From Hymenobacter canadensis (GTDB lineage: Bacteria; Bacteroidota; Bacteroidia; Cytophagales; Hymenobacteraceae), in the NCBI RefSeq assembly GCF_027359925.1, contig NZ_CP114768.1, positions 124,001 through 188,000 on the forward strand: DNA of 64,000 nt, given 5' to 3'. Below are positions 1-8,308 of this stretch, one piece after another; the first letter of the stretch is position 1, and the number at the start of each line of letters is the position of its first letter. A model generated the notes under the pieces. The model was not told where the DNA came from. It saw only the letters and a program-made list of their open reading frames with translations, and did not search any database. A program made the position numbers and the translations under genes.

Positions 1-2
1 AT

Positions 3-158
3 AATCGGTGGCAGGCCACCAATTATCGTAGGGCTGGCGCCTACCACCACCTGCTGCGCAATAGCTGCCCCGGGCTGCAGTACCAGGGCGGGCTGGAAGT
101 GGTTCGCCCCGTCCGGCCAGCCCGGCGGCCCAAACTTCTGCCCGAACAATCCAGTTAG
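3..158 (+). CDS. C-terminal tail of an unidentified protein (partial)
   Basis: An open frame enters from the left edge and ends at TAG 156-158, giving about 51 residues rich in Arg and Pro. No family is recognised. The other two forward frames either stop early or read as low-complexity sequence, so this is the likeliest real frame, but the start lies outside the window. Confidence 0.4.
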   Translation, partial: NRWQATNYRRAGAYHHLLRNSCPGLQYQGGLEVVRPVRPARRPKLLPEQSS

Positions 159-210
159 GTGCTTTATCAACGGGCCCGCGCGGCCGCATTCTCTCTCCTT
201 CCCCCCCGCC

Positions 211-1350
211 ATGGCCATTAGTGCTGCTGACTCCTCTGCCACCCTGCCCGTCCTGATCATCGGGGCGGGACTTTCCGGGCTCACTGCCGCCCGACAGCTG
301 CACGCAGCCGGCCGGCCGGTGCTGGTGCTGGAAGCCCGCGACCGGGTGGGCGGCCGTACGCTGGCCGTGCCCGCCCTGCCGGGCCACCCCGAGGCCGAGT
401 GGCTGGATCTGGGGGCCACCTGGGGCTGGGCGCATCACCCCCACCTGCTGGCGCTGGCCGCCGAGCTGGGCCTGCCGTTTTTCGAACAGCCCAGCACCGG
501 CGCCACCACCTACGAAACGCCGACCGACGTGCACCGGCTGCCCCAGCGGGCCGGCTCGGCGGGCTATCTGCGCCTGCCCGGCGGGGCGGCGGCGCTCTGC
601 CGCGCGCTGGCCCGGGAGCTGCCCGCTGCCAGTCTGCACCTCAACACTAGCGTTACCGCCCTGCACTACCTGCCCGCGCCGGACCGCGTGGCGGTAACGG
701 CCGTGCACAACGGAGAGCCGCGCACCTACCTGGCGGCGGCGGTGCTGGTGGCCCTGCCGCCGCGGCTGGCCGCCCACAGCCTGCAGTTCAGTCCGCCGCT
801 GCCCGCGCTGCTGCAGCAAACCCTGCGGGCCGTACCCACCTGGATGGCGCACTCCATGAAAGTAGTGGCCGTGTACGCCGAGCCGTTCTGGCGCGGGGCG
901 GGCTGGTCGGGGTTTGCGGTCAGTCAGGCGGGGCCGCTGGCGGAAATCCATGATGCCTCGCCCGCCACCGGGGGAGTGGGTGCGCTGTTCGGCTTTTTCG
1001 CCACGCCTCACCCGCTGCGGGCGGCCCCGGCCCCGGAGCGGCAGGCGGCCGTGGTGCAGCAGCTGGGCCGCCTGTTTGGGGCGCCCGCCCGCACTCCCCT
1101 CGCCTACCACGAGCTGGACTGGGCCCGGCAGCCCTTTACCAGCGTGCCCGAAGATGCGGCCGCGCCCACGCAGGTGCCTTTGCAGGGGCCAGCTCTGTTG
1201 CGGCAGTCGTGCTGGAACGGCACGCTGCGCTGGGCCGGGGCCGAAACCTCCGCCAGCGAATGGGGCCGGCTGGACGGGGCCGTGGAAGCAGGCCTATGGG
1301 CGGCCCAGCAGCTGCTGCACCCCGAACCCACCCACGTCCGGCAGGAGTAA
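211..1350 (+). CDS. Flavin monoamine oxidase family protein
   Basis: Predicted FAD-dependent amine oxidase of 379 residues, probably cytoplasmic. The N-terminus carries the dinucleotide-binding motif IIGAGLSGLTAARQL (about residues 15-30) followed by LEARDRVGGRT, the usual ribose-contacting Glu and GG-R motif of this fold. Near the C-terminus LRWAGAETS and GRLDGAVEAG match the closing FAD-binding motif. It is shorter than typical monoamine oxidases (about 430-460 residues), mainly in the substrate domain. Start ATG 211 lies just ahead of the Rossmann strand. It is monocistronic; the downstream antiporter is convergent. The substrate cannot be read from sequence. Confidence 0.85.
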   Translation: MAISAADSSATLPVLIIGAGLSGLTAARQLHAAGRPVLVLEARDRVGGRTLAVPALPGHPEAEWLDLGATWGWAHHPHLLALAAELGLPFFEQPSTGATTYETPTDVHRLPQRAGSAGYLRLPGGAAALCRALARELPAASLHLNTSVTALHYLPAPDRVAVTAVHNGEPRTYLAAAVLVALPPRLAAHSLQFSPPLPALLQQTLRAVPTWMAHSMKVVAVYAEPFWRGAGWSGFAVSQAGPLAEIHDASPATGGVGALFGFFATPHPLRAAPAPERQAAVVQQLGRLFGAPARTPLAYHELDWARQPFTSVPEDAAAPTQVPLQGPALLRQSCWNGTLRWAGAETSASEWGRLDGAVEAGLWAAQQLLHPEPTHVRQE

Positions 1351-1463
1351 CCCACTCCCGGCCCAGGTGCCGTCAGCGGTTGGATTGCGGGCCGGCTTGT
1401 GCCCAATTTTCAGGGGGGGGGTTGCATCAGCAATGGCCCTCTACCAGAGGGCGCGGGGGGAGG

Positions 1464-2747
1464 CTAGTGGGAGGAGCTGCCGGTGCTGCCGTCGGTGGGC
1501 GGGGCCGTGCTCAGCCCCAGCCGTTTCACCAGCGGCCCGATGCTGAGCCCTTGCACGATGATGCTGAAAATCACCACCACATAAGTAACGCCCACCAGCA
1601 AATCGCGGGGCATGGACTCGGGCAACGACAGGGCCAGGGCCACCGAAATGCCGCCCCGCAGCCCGCCCCAGGTTAGCACGCGCAGCGTCTGGCGGTCGAA
1701 GGGGTAGAAGCGCTTGAGCAGCACCAGCGGCACCCCCACCGACACCCAGCGCGCTACCAGCACCAGCCCAATGGATACCACTCCTACCAGCAGCGTGGTG
1801 CGGCTGATATCGAGAATGAGCATTTCCAGGCCGATGAGCACGAACAGCACGGCGTTGAGAATCTCGTCCAGGATTTCCCAGAACTTGTCGAGATACTCGC
1901 GGGTGATGTCCGACATACCCTGCTGCCGGCCCTTGCTGCCCACAATCAGGCCCGCTACCACAATGGCCAGCGGCCCCGAGGTGTGCAGGGCAGTGGCCAA
2001 GGCCGTGCCGCCCATCACCAGGGCCAGCGTAATCATCACTTCCACCTGGTAGTTATCGATGGTGCGCAGGGCCCAGTAGGTTACGTAGCCCAGCAGCGCG
2101 CCCAGCACGATGCCGCCCACCGCCTCCACCAGAAACAGGCGCCCGATTACCTCGGGCGTAGCCCGCTCGGCCCCGAACTGCGCAATCTGAAACAGGCTGA
2201 TGAACACCACCACGGCAATGCCGTCGTTGAAGAGCGACTCACCCACAATGCGGATTTCCAGCGACTTATCGATGCGGGCCTCCTTGAGAATGCCCAGCAC
2301 GGCAATCGGGTCGGTGGGGGAAATAAGCACGCCAAACAGCAGGCAGTAGATGTAGTCGATGGGTTGCCCAAACAGGGGCAGCAGGTAGTAGAAGGCCGTA
2401 CCGATCAGGAAAGTCGACAGCAGAATGCCGACCGTGGCCATCGTGCCGATGGCCACGCCCTGCCGGCCCAGGGCGCCCACATCCACGTGCAGGGCGCCGG
2501 CAAAGAGCAGGAAGCTCAGCATCACGTCCATGAGCACGGTGTGAAAGTCGATGCCGCGCACCAGCTCACCGGCTTTCAGCACCCAATCCACGCCCAGCTT
2601 GCCCAGCCCGATGGCCAGCAGGGACGAGACAAGGGCCAGAATCATCAGGCCAATAACGCCCGGCAGCTTCAGAAAACGGTAGTTGATATAGCCGAAAACG
2701 GCGGCCACCACGATGAGCAGGGCCAGGGTGTTGTATAGTTCCATCAA
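1464..2747 (-). CDS. CPA1-family Na+/H+ antiporter (NhaP-like)
   Basis: Integral membrane cation/proton antiporter of 427 residues with about 12 hydrophobic segments. Family signatures seen: SPTDPIAVLG (about residue 140), ESLFNDGIAVVVF (about 168, the Asn-Asp pair expected at the ion site) and GGLRGGISVALALSLP near residue 365. It should exchange Na+ (or K+) for H+ and so help with pH and salt balance. The short hydrophilic C-terminus rules out a large regulatory tail. Start ATG 2747 begins directly with the first membrane segment. It is convergent with the amine oxidase and transcribed alone. Confidence 0.9.
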   Translation of the reverse strand: MMELYNTLALLIVVAAVFGYINYRFLKLPGVIGLMILALVSSLLAIGLGKLGVDWVLKAGELVRGIDFHTVLMDVMLSFLLFAGALHVDVGALGRQGVAIGTMATVGILLSTFLIGTAFYYLLPLFGQPIDYIYCLLFGVLISPTDPIAVLGILKEARIDKSLEIRIVGESLFNDGIAVVVFISLFQIAQFGAERATPEVIGRLFLVEAVGGIVLGALLGYVTYWALRTIDNYQVEVMITLALVMGGTALATALHTSGPLAIVVAGLIVGSKGRQQGMSDITREYLDKFWEILDEILNAVLFVLIGLEMLILDISRTTLLVGVVSIGLVLVARWVSVGVPLVLLKRFYPFDRQTLRVLTWGGLRGGISVALALSLPESMPRDLLVGVTYVVVIFSIIVQGLSIGPLVKRLGLSTAPPTDGSTGSSSH

Positions 2748-3103
2748 GGAAATGGGAGCAGGTGTAGTTGCCTAGACGCTGTTTGCGGTGGGATAGTTGG
2801 GGGCCCTGCCGGGAAATGGGTGGCCCCGGCTGCTTTCCCGCAACACAGCCAACGGATTATCCTGAGCGGGCCGTCACCTACCCGGCGGCGGCGGCGCCAA
2901 GGGCAAATCAGCCTTGCCGGAAGCTTTTTCTGCAGCCTGAGAGCCGCTTGTGCGCTGAGCCGGCGGTAAATGTGCCGCTACCCGAAGCCGCCACTCAGCG
3001 GGCCACCAGACCCAATGCCGGAAGTAGGCACCGGGGCGCTTGTTGAGGGTCATTCCTTCGCCATTGACTGCTGTTGGAACCAATGGCAAAGGAACACTTG
3101 TAT

Positions 3104-3128
3104 ACATGAACAAATGAACATACATTTG
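3104..3128 (+). promoter_or_regulatory. Promoter and likely operator of the arsR gene
   Basis: Two direct ATGAACA-type half-sites (3106-3119) run into TACATTTG (3121-3128), which fits the Bacteroidota -7 box TAnnTTTG and lies 9 nt before the arsR start. Related ATGAACA sequence recurs before tauE. Autorepression is inferred, not shown. Confidence 0.5.
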
Positions 3129-3137
3129 CATCAGCAT

Positions 3138-3455
3138 ATGACCCCAGCTACCGCCCCCACCGATCTGAACCTGACCACCGAGAAGATGGAAAAGGTGGCT
3201 TTTATCCTCAAGACCACGGCTCACCCTACCCGCATTGCCATTGTGCAGCTGCTGGCCAACCAGGAAAGCCTGTCGGTAACCGATATCTGCGAGCGGGTGG
3301 GTTCCGAGCAAAGCCTGACCTCGCATCACCTGACGGGCATGAAGCTCAAGGGCATCCTGAGCTCCCACCGCGACGGCAAAAACGTGCTCTACTCGCTGAA
3401 AATGCGCGAAGTAGTCGACGTGATTCAATGCCTGGCCGGCTGTACTTTCCTGTGA
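3138..3455 (+). CDS. ArsR-family transcriptional regulator of the sulfur operon
   Basis: Small winged-helix regulator of 105 residues. The frame opens further upstream, but ATG 3138 is preferred because it starts before the first helix and sits 9 nt after a -7-like box; ATG 3114 is an alternative. The helix-turn-helix is SVTDICERVGSEQSLTSHHL, followed by the wing (SSHRDGKNVLYSL). Cysteines occur in DICERVG and twice at the C-terminus (QCLAGC). Its neighbours are a sulfite-type exporter, persulfide dioxygenase and YeeE proteins, the set controlled by persulfide-sensing ArsR proteins of the BigR/SqrR type, so a sulfide or persulfide signal sensed through Cys is inferred. Confidence 0.8.
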   Translation: MTPATAPTDLNLTTEKMEKVAFILKTTAHPTRIAIVQLLANQESLSVTDICERVGSEQSLTSHHLTGMKLKGILSSHRDGKNVLYSLKMREVVDVIQCLAGCTFL

Positions 3456-3482
3456 TGGAAGGCCGCTTTTTTTGGCTCAACA

Positions 3483-3515
3483 CATGAACAATCATTCATA
3501 AATACATACGTTCAT
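3483..3515 (+). promoter_or_regulatory. Likely ArsR operator ahead of tauE
   Basis: ATGAACAATCATTCAT (3484-3499) is an imperfect palindrome (ATGAA...TTCAT) and is followed by TACATACGTTCAT. The half-site matches the ATGAACA pair upstream of arsR, suggesting one regulator binds both. Confidence 0.45.
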
Positions 3516-3525
3516 CCACCCAGGT

Positions 3526-4344
3526 ATGCTCCACTACTTTGGCTACTTCGCCGCCATTTTCATCGGCCTTTCCCTGGGCATCATGGGGGGCGGGGGCTCC
3601 ATTCTCACGGTGCCGGTGCTGGTGTACCTGATGGGGGTGAGCCCGGTGCTGAGCACGGCCTACTCCCTGTTTGTGGTGGGCAGCACTTCGGTGGTGGGGG
3701 CCTCAGGCTACTTCCGCAAGGGGCTGGTGTCGCTGAAAACGGCTATTGTGTTCCTGATTCCTTCGCTGGCGGCGGTGTTTCTGGTGCGCAAGGTGCTCAT
3801 GCCGGCCATCCCGCACGTGCTGTTCACGCTGGGCGGCATCGTCTTCACGAAAGACCTGCTGGTGCTGGTCGCCTTTGCGGTGCTGATGGTGGTTGCCGCC
3901 ACCTCCATGATTCGCAGCCGGCAGGCCGAAGAAGTGCTGGACGAGGAACTGCGCGCCCGGCACGCCTTCAACTACCCGCTCATTCTCGCCATTGGGCTGG
4001 TGGTGGGCCTGCTCACGGGCTTCGTGGGGGCCGGCGGCGGCTTCCTGATTATTCCGGCCCTGGTGCTGGGCGCCCGCCTGCCCATGAAGCTGGCCGTGGG
4101 CACCTCGCTGGCCATCATCGCCTTGAACTCGCTCATCGGCTTCAGCGGCGACCTGAGCGCGGGCACGCCCATTGCCTGGCCGTTCCTGCTTGGGTTCCTG
4201 GCTTTTGCCCTGGTGGGCATCGTGCTGGGCACCTATCTGGCCCGCTTCATTCCCGGCGCTAAGCTCAAGCCCGCTTTCGGCTGGTTCACCCTGGCCATGG
4301 GCACCTTCATTCTGCTGCGTGAGCTGGTGTTCAGCCACGCGTAG
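3526..4344 (+). CDS. tauE: TauE/SafE-family sulfite exporter
   Basis: Membrane protein of 272 residues with about eight hydrophobic segments. The two family half-repeats are visible: GIMGGGGSILTVPVLVYLMG near residue 20 and GFVGAGGGFLIIPALVLGA near residue 165. TauE/SafE proteins export sulfite or organosulfonate-derived anions. It lies 70 bp after arsR, behind a likely operator, and 54 bp before the persulfide dioxygenase, so it probably removes sulfite made by that enzyme. Substrate is inferred from context. Confidence 0.88.
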   Translation: MLHYFGYFAAIFIGLSLGIMGGGGSILTVPVLVYLMGVSPVLSTAYSLFVVGSTSVVGASGYFRKGLVSLKTAIVFLIPSLAAVFLVRKVLMPAIPHVLFTLGGIVFTKDLLVLVAFAVLMVVAATSMIRSRQAEEVLDEELRARHAFNYPLILAIGLVVGLLTGFVGAGGGFLIIPALVLGARLPMKLAVGTSLAIIALNSLIGFSGDLSAGTPIAWPFLLGFLAFALVGIVLGTYLARFIPGAKLKPAFGWFTLAMGTFILLRELVFSHA

Positions 4345-4398
4345 GCTTCTCATTCATCGTCTTTTCCTACCTCTCCTTTTTTCAACCCGCTTGCCGTC

Positions 4399-5754
4399 AT
4401 GAAAATTGAACAGTTTGAAGACAAAGGGCTGGCCCATTTCTCCTACGCCATCCTGAGCGAGTGCGCCCGCGAAATCGTGCTCATCGACCCCGCCCGCGAC
4501 CCGCAGCCCTACTACGACTTCGCCCGGGCCCACGACGCGCGCATCACCAGCATCATCGAAACCCACCCCCACGCCGACTTCGTGTCGTCGCACCTGGAAA
4601 TTGCCCGGGCCACCGGGGCCGTGATTCGGGTCAGCCAGCTGCTGGGGGCCGACTACGCCCACGAGAGCTTCGACGAGGGCGACGACTTTGCGGTGGGCCA
4701 GCTCACGTTCCGGGCATTGAACACGCCCGGCCACTCGCCCGACTCCATCAGCATCGTGCTCAGCCGCGCGGGCCAGGACGTGGCCGTGTTCACCGGCGAC
4801 ACCCTGTTTGTCGGGGACGTGGGACGGCCCGACCTGCGCGAAAAGGCCGGCAACCTGACCGCCAAACGTGAGGAGCTGGCCCGGCAGATGTACCACTCGC
4901 TGCGCGGGAAGCTAATGCCCCTGGCCGACGACGTGCTGGTGTACCCCGCCCACGGCGCGGGCAGCCTCTGCGGCAAAGCCCTGAGCGGGGCCAACAGCAG
5001 CACCATCGGGGCCGAGAAGAACGGCAACTACGCGCTACGCCCCCTGAGCGAGGAGGCCTTCGTGGCCGAGCTGCTGGCCGACCAGCCCTTCATTCCCAAA
5101 TACTTCGGCTACGATGTGGCCCTCAACAAAGCCGGCGCCCCCGCTTATGCGTCCAGCGTGCGTAACGTAGCCCGGCTGGCCGCCAACAGTGCCCTGGAAC
5201 CGGGCGTGCTGGTGGTGGATGCCCGCGACGAAGCCACCTTCAAGCAGGGTCACGTTGGAGGAGCGCTCAATATTCAGCAGGGCGGCAAGTTTGAAACCTG
5301 GCTGGGCTCGATTGTGAGCCCCGAGGAGCGATTCTACCTGGTAGCCGCCGACGAGGTTCAGCGCGAATCCCTGATTCAGAAAGCCGCTAGAATCGGCTAC
5401 GAGCCCCTGATTGCCGGCGCCCTGATCGGCACGCCGGCCGCCGACGCCACCCTGCCCCAGCTCGATGTGGAGCGCTTCCGGGAGCATCCGGAGCAGTACA
5501 CCATCGTGGATATCCGCAACGCCGCGGAGGCCAAAGCTGAGCCGCTGTTTGCCGGCGCGCTCAATATTCCGCTACCCGAGCTGCGCGAGCGGGCCGCGGA
5601 AATCCCGACCGGCAAGCCCGTGGTGGTGCATTGCGCCGGCGGCTACCGCTCGGCCGCGGGCAGCAGCATCGTGGCTCCCACCCTGCCTGGCACTACCGTG
5701 TACGACCTGGGCGAGGCCGTGAAATCGTTCCAAACGGCCGAAGCCCACCATTAA
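4399..5754 (+). CDS. Persulfide dioxygenase-rhodanese fusion (ETHE1/Blh type)
   Basis: Cytoplasmic enzyme of 451 residues. Residues 1-about 240 are a metallo-beta-lactamase fold of the ETHE1 type: THPHADFVSSH supplies metal ligands, TGDTLFVGDVGRPDL is the typical ETHE1 stretch, and VYPAHGAGSLCG ends the domain. Two rhodanese domains follow. The first (about 250-345, LVVDARDEATFKQGHV) has no active-site Cys and looks structural. The second (about 355-448) has the active loop VVVHCAGGYRSA with its Cys. The expected reaction is oxidation of glutathione persulfide to sulfite, with sulfur transfer by the second rhodanese. It fits between the exporter and the YeeE genes. Confidence 0.9.
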   Translation: MKIEQFEDKGLAHFSYAILSECAREIVLIDPARDPQPYYDFARAHDARITSIIETHPHADFVSSHLEIARATGAVIRVSQLLGADYAHESFDEGDDFAVGQLTFRALNTPGHSPDSISIVLSRAGQDVAVFTGDTLFVGDVGRPDLREKAGNLTAKREELARQMYHSLRGKLMPLADDVLVYPAHGAGSLCGKALSGANSSTIGAEKNGNYALRPLSEEAFVAELLADQPFIPKYFGYDVALNKAGAPAYASSVRNVARLAANSALEPGVLVVDARDEATFKQGHVGGALNIQQGGKFETWLGSIVSPEERFYLVAADEVQRESLIQKAARIGYEPLIAGALIGTPAADATLPQLDVERFREHPEQYTIVDIRNAAEAKAEPLFAGALNIPLPELRERAAEIPTGKPVVVHCAGGYRSAAGSSIVAPTLPGTTVYDLGEAVKSFQTAEAHH

Positions 5755-5819
5755 CGCACGCCACTTCTGGAAAGCAGCCTGAACAGGCGGCTTTCCGGAA
5801 ACCTTTTTTCCTTCGATTC

Positions 5820-6380
5820 ATGATTGACCTGTTGCAACAATCCTGGCCCTGGTACGTGGCCGGGCCCCTGATCGGGCTGACTGTGCCGGCCCTGCTGCTC
5901 ATCGGCAACAAAGCCCTGGGCATCAGCAGCTCCCTGCGCCACGTGTGCGCGGCCTGCGTGCCGGCCGGCATCCCCTTCCTCACCTACGACTGGCGCAAGG
6001 AAAGCTGGAACCTGTGGTTCGTGCTCGGCATTGCCCTGGGCGGCTTTCTGGGCTACCAGGTGCTGGGCCACCCCACCACCGTGGGCATCTCCGCCGCAAC
6101 CGTGCGCGACCTCCACACCCAGATGGGCCTCACAGACTTCTCCGGCCTGCTGCCCCGGGAGTTGTTTGCGCTGGAGAATCTGGCCAACTGGAAGGGCTGG
6201 GTATTTCTGGTACTCGGGGGCTTTCTGGTCGGTTTCGGCACGCGCTACGCCGGCGGCTGCACCTCGGGCCACGCCATTTCGGGCCTCTCGAACCTGCAGT
6301 GGGTGTCGCTGGTGGCCGTTATCGGCTTCTTCGCGGGTGGCCTGCTGATGACCTGGGTCATTTACCCGCTCATGTTTTAA
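5820..6380 (+). CDS. YeeE/YedE-family sulfur transporter, first half
   Basis: Membrane protein of 186 residues with about five hydrophobic segments. RYAGGCTSGHAISGLS (about residues 142-157) holds the conserved Cys of the YeeE/YedE thiosulfate-uptake family. The length is half that of full YeeE; the second half is encoded at 6614-7024, which suggests the two subunits work together. ATG 5820 is preferred over an earlier in-frame start because it begins the first membrane segment and lies 65 bp after the preceding stop. Confidence 0.85.
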   Translation: MIDLLQQSWPWYVAGPLIGLTVPALLLIGNKALGISSSLRHVCAACVPAGIPFLTYDWRKESWNLWFVLGIALGGFLGYQVLGHPTTVGISAATVRDLHTQMGLTDFSGLLPRELFALENLANWKGWVFLVLGGFLVGFGTRYAGGCTSGHAISGLSNLQWVSLVAVIGFFAGGLLMTWVIYPLMF

Positions 6381-6391
6381 CCCAAGCTGGC

Positions 6392-6592
6392 ATGAGCACT
6401 GCTTCCCTGCCTGACGCCGCCGAGTGCTGGAATACCCGTTACGCAAGCGCACAATACGCCTACGGCACGGCTTTCAATACCTACTTGCGCCGGCAGCTGC
6501 TGGAAAATCAGGAGCGGGGCGTGGTGCTCCGCGAAGGCACCTTTCATGCCGGCCCGGCCCGGGTGGTGCGCCTGCTGGCTGCCCGCCCCTAA
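6392..6592 (+). pseudogene. Class I SAM-methyltransferase remnant with internal deletion
   Basis: A 66-codon frame whose start (ECWNTRYASAQYAYGT, then NTYLRRQL) resembles the N-terminus of TehB-like methyltransferases that read WNERY...YGTEPN. Its end (EGTFHAGPARVVRLLAARP) resembles the last strand of the same family. The SAM-binding core, about 130 residues, is missing, so this is most likely an in-frame deletion product with no activity. It sits between the two YeeE halves, 11 bp after the first and 21 bp before the second. Intact methyltransferases in such operons are plausible but not shown here. Confidence 0.6.
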
Positions 6593-6613
6593 CTCATTCA
6601 ACTATTACCTGAC

Positions 6614-7024
6614 ATGAAAAATCTCAAATACCTGGTGCTGGGCGTGTTATTTGGCATCATTCTGACCAAAAGCGAAGTGGTGAGCTGGTGGCGCATTCAG
6701 GAGATGTTCCGCTTCCAGAGCTTCCACATGTATGGCGTTATCGGCTCGGCCATTGTCGTAGGGATGATTTCCATCCAGCTCATCAAGCGCAACCACCTGA
6801 AGACCCTCAACGGCGAGCCCATAACCATCGCCGACAAAAAGTACAGCCACGGCACCTGGATCGGGGGCACCATTTTCGGGCTGGGTTGGGCCCTCACGGG
6901 GGCCTGCCCCGGGCCCATGTTCGCCCAGCTGGGCAGCGGCGTGGGCGCGGCGGCGGTGCTGATCCTGGCCGCTTTGGCCGGCACCTGGACCTACAGCGCC
7001 CTGCGCGATAAGCTGCCCCTATAG
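6614..7024 (+). CDS. YeeE/YedE-family protein, second half (DUF6691 type)
   Basis: Membrane protein of 136 residues with four hydrophobic segments. GLGWALTGACPGPMFAQLG (about residues 92-110) carries the conserved Cys motif of the second YeeE half. It closes the sulfur operon and is followed by a strong terminator at 7094. Together with the product at 5820 it would form a two-subunit transporter for thiosulfate or a related sulfur species; the direction of transport cannot be read from sequence. Confidence 0.85.
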   Translation: MKNLKYLVLGVLFGIILTKSEVVSWWRIQEMFRFQSFHMYGVIGSAIVVGMISIQLIKRNHLKTLNGEPITIADKKYSHGTWIGGTIFGLGWALTGACPGPMFAQLGSGVGAAAVLILAALAGTWTYSALRDKLPL

Positions 7025-7093
7025 GCCCTTCTCTCAACGATGACCCGGTAGCATTGTTATTGCAATCCGTGGCGCAGCTACTCCGGCGGGCTT

Positions 7094-7140
7094 AAGAAGC
7101 GCCCGTCCTGCGGGTCTGACAGGCAGGGCGGGCGCTTCTT
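7094..7140 (+). terminator. Rho-independent terminator of the sulfur operon
   Basis: An 18-bp stem (AAGAAGCGCCCGTCCTGC at 7094-7111 against 7123-7140, one G-U pair) closes an 11-nt loop, 70 bp after the last operon gene. The stem ends in TTCTT and TAAA, giving a weak U tract. Confidence 0.75.
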
Positions 7141-7262
7141 TAAACCAGCCGGCGGGCATAGTTCGGGCCCGGAGCCAAAACTCGCTGAGAGTGCGGAAGC
7201 TGACCAGGAAAAGGTCGATACGCGGGCCTGAAATCCCCTCGTGCCCATCGGCAGCGGCGGGC

Positions 7263-8045
7263 TTACTTCGCCGCCGGGTACCAGTTGCGCAGACGCACGT
7301 CGATTTTCTTGTTCTTGGCCTGCACCTGCTTCTGAAAGGTGGCCACGTCGCTCAGGCCGTTCTGGCCGCGGTAGTGGTAGGGATACACGATGCCGGGCTT
7401 GAACGCCAAAACGCCCTGCGCGGCCTGATTAACGTCCATGGTGTAGGGCAGGTTCATGCACACGAAGGCCACGTCGATGTTTTTGAGGGCGCGCATTTCG
7501 GCAACGTCTTCGGTGTCGCCGGATAGGTACACGGTTTTGCCGCCCAGGCTTAGGAGGTAGCCGTTGCCGCGGCCCTTGGGGTGACGGGAGTCGGCCGTTT
7601 CGGGCAGGTTGTACATCGGAATGGCCGAAACCGTCATGCCCAACGTGTCGAGGCGCTGGCCATTACTGAGGATGCGGACCTGCGCCCGGTACTCGGCCGG
7701 CAGCTGTTCGGCTACGGCTTTGGGGGCCAGCAGCAGCGCCTTGCCGATGGGCAGGGCGGCCAGGGTTTTGGCATCCATGTGGTCGCCGTGGATGTCAGTG
7801 ATGAGGACTACATCGGGTGCTGCCAGGCCGGCGTAGGCTTCGGCCCCGCCGGAGGGGTCCACGTAGATGGTTTTGCCGTTCCAGGTCAGCACCAGGCTGG
7901 CGTGGGTGATGGGCTGCACTGTGAGCGGGCCTTTTTTGGTGGCAATCTGGTCGGGAGTCGCGCGGGGCGCGGCGGCCGGGGCAGTCTGGGCGGGGGCCTG
8001 GAGGGCTAAAACGGCCAAAGCGGCCGTGAGCAGGGATGATTTCAT
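7263..8045 (-). CDS. Secreted metallo-beta-lactamase-fold hydrolase (UlaG-like)
   Basis: A 260-residue protein with a signal peptide (MKSSLLTAALAVLALQAPAQ) and so probably periplasmic. The metal motif is TDIHGDHMD (about residue 83), followed by LSGDTED and VYPYHY further on, the order expected for the UlaG-like branch of the metallo-beta-lactamase superfamily. An Ala/Pro-rich linker follows the signal peptide. The gene is monocistronic. The substrate is unknown; antibiotic hydrolysis is not indicated. Confidence 0.8.
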   Translation of the reverse strand: MKSSLLTAALAVLALQAPAQTAPAAAPRATPDQIATKKGPLTVQPITHASLVLTWNGKTIYVDPSGGAEAYAGLAAPDVVLITDIHGDHMDAKTLAALPIGKALLLAPKAVAEQLPAEYRAQVRILSNGQRLDTLGMTVSAIPMYNLPETADSRHPKGRGNGYLLSLGGKTVYLSGDTEDVAEMRALKNIDVAFVCMNLPYTMDVNQAAQGVLAFKPGIVYPYHYRGQNGLSDVATFQKQVQAKNKKIDVRLRNWYPAAK

Positions 8046-8226
8046 CAGTTTCAGTCAGTTACTTAAGGGTTTGATATTTTGCGCGCAGCGCCGGCCTTTG
8101 CCACAAGGGTGGGCATGACGGCAACACGCATGGGCTTAGACGGGGCCTTGGCCCGGCTGGTTTGGGTTTTGCCTGAATCAGTTCATCAAGGCGAACGACA
8201 GACAGCCATGCTGCGCCCACAAACAA

Positions 8227-8263
8227 ATAGGGGAAAAACCCCGGCGTGGAGCTTTTCCCCTAT
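8227..8263 (-). terminator. Terminator downstream of katG
   Basis: Perfect 11-bp stem, ATAGGGGAAAA at 8227-8237 with TTTTCCCCTAT at 8253-8263, loop 15 nt. It lies 46 bp past the katG stop. On the minus strand it is followed by TTGTTTG. Confidence 0.65.
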
Positions 8264-8308
8264 GAATTCTCATATCAGCCTTGCGGCCGGCACAAGCGGT
8301 TAACGGTG

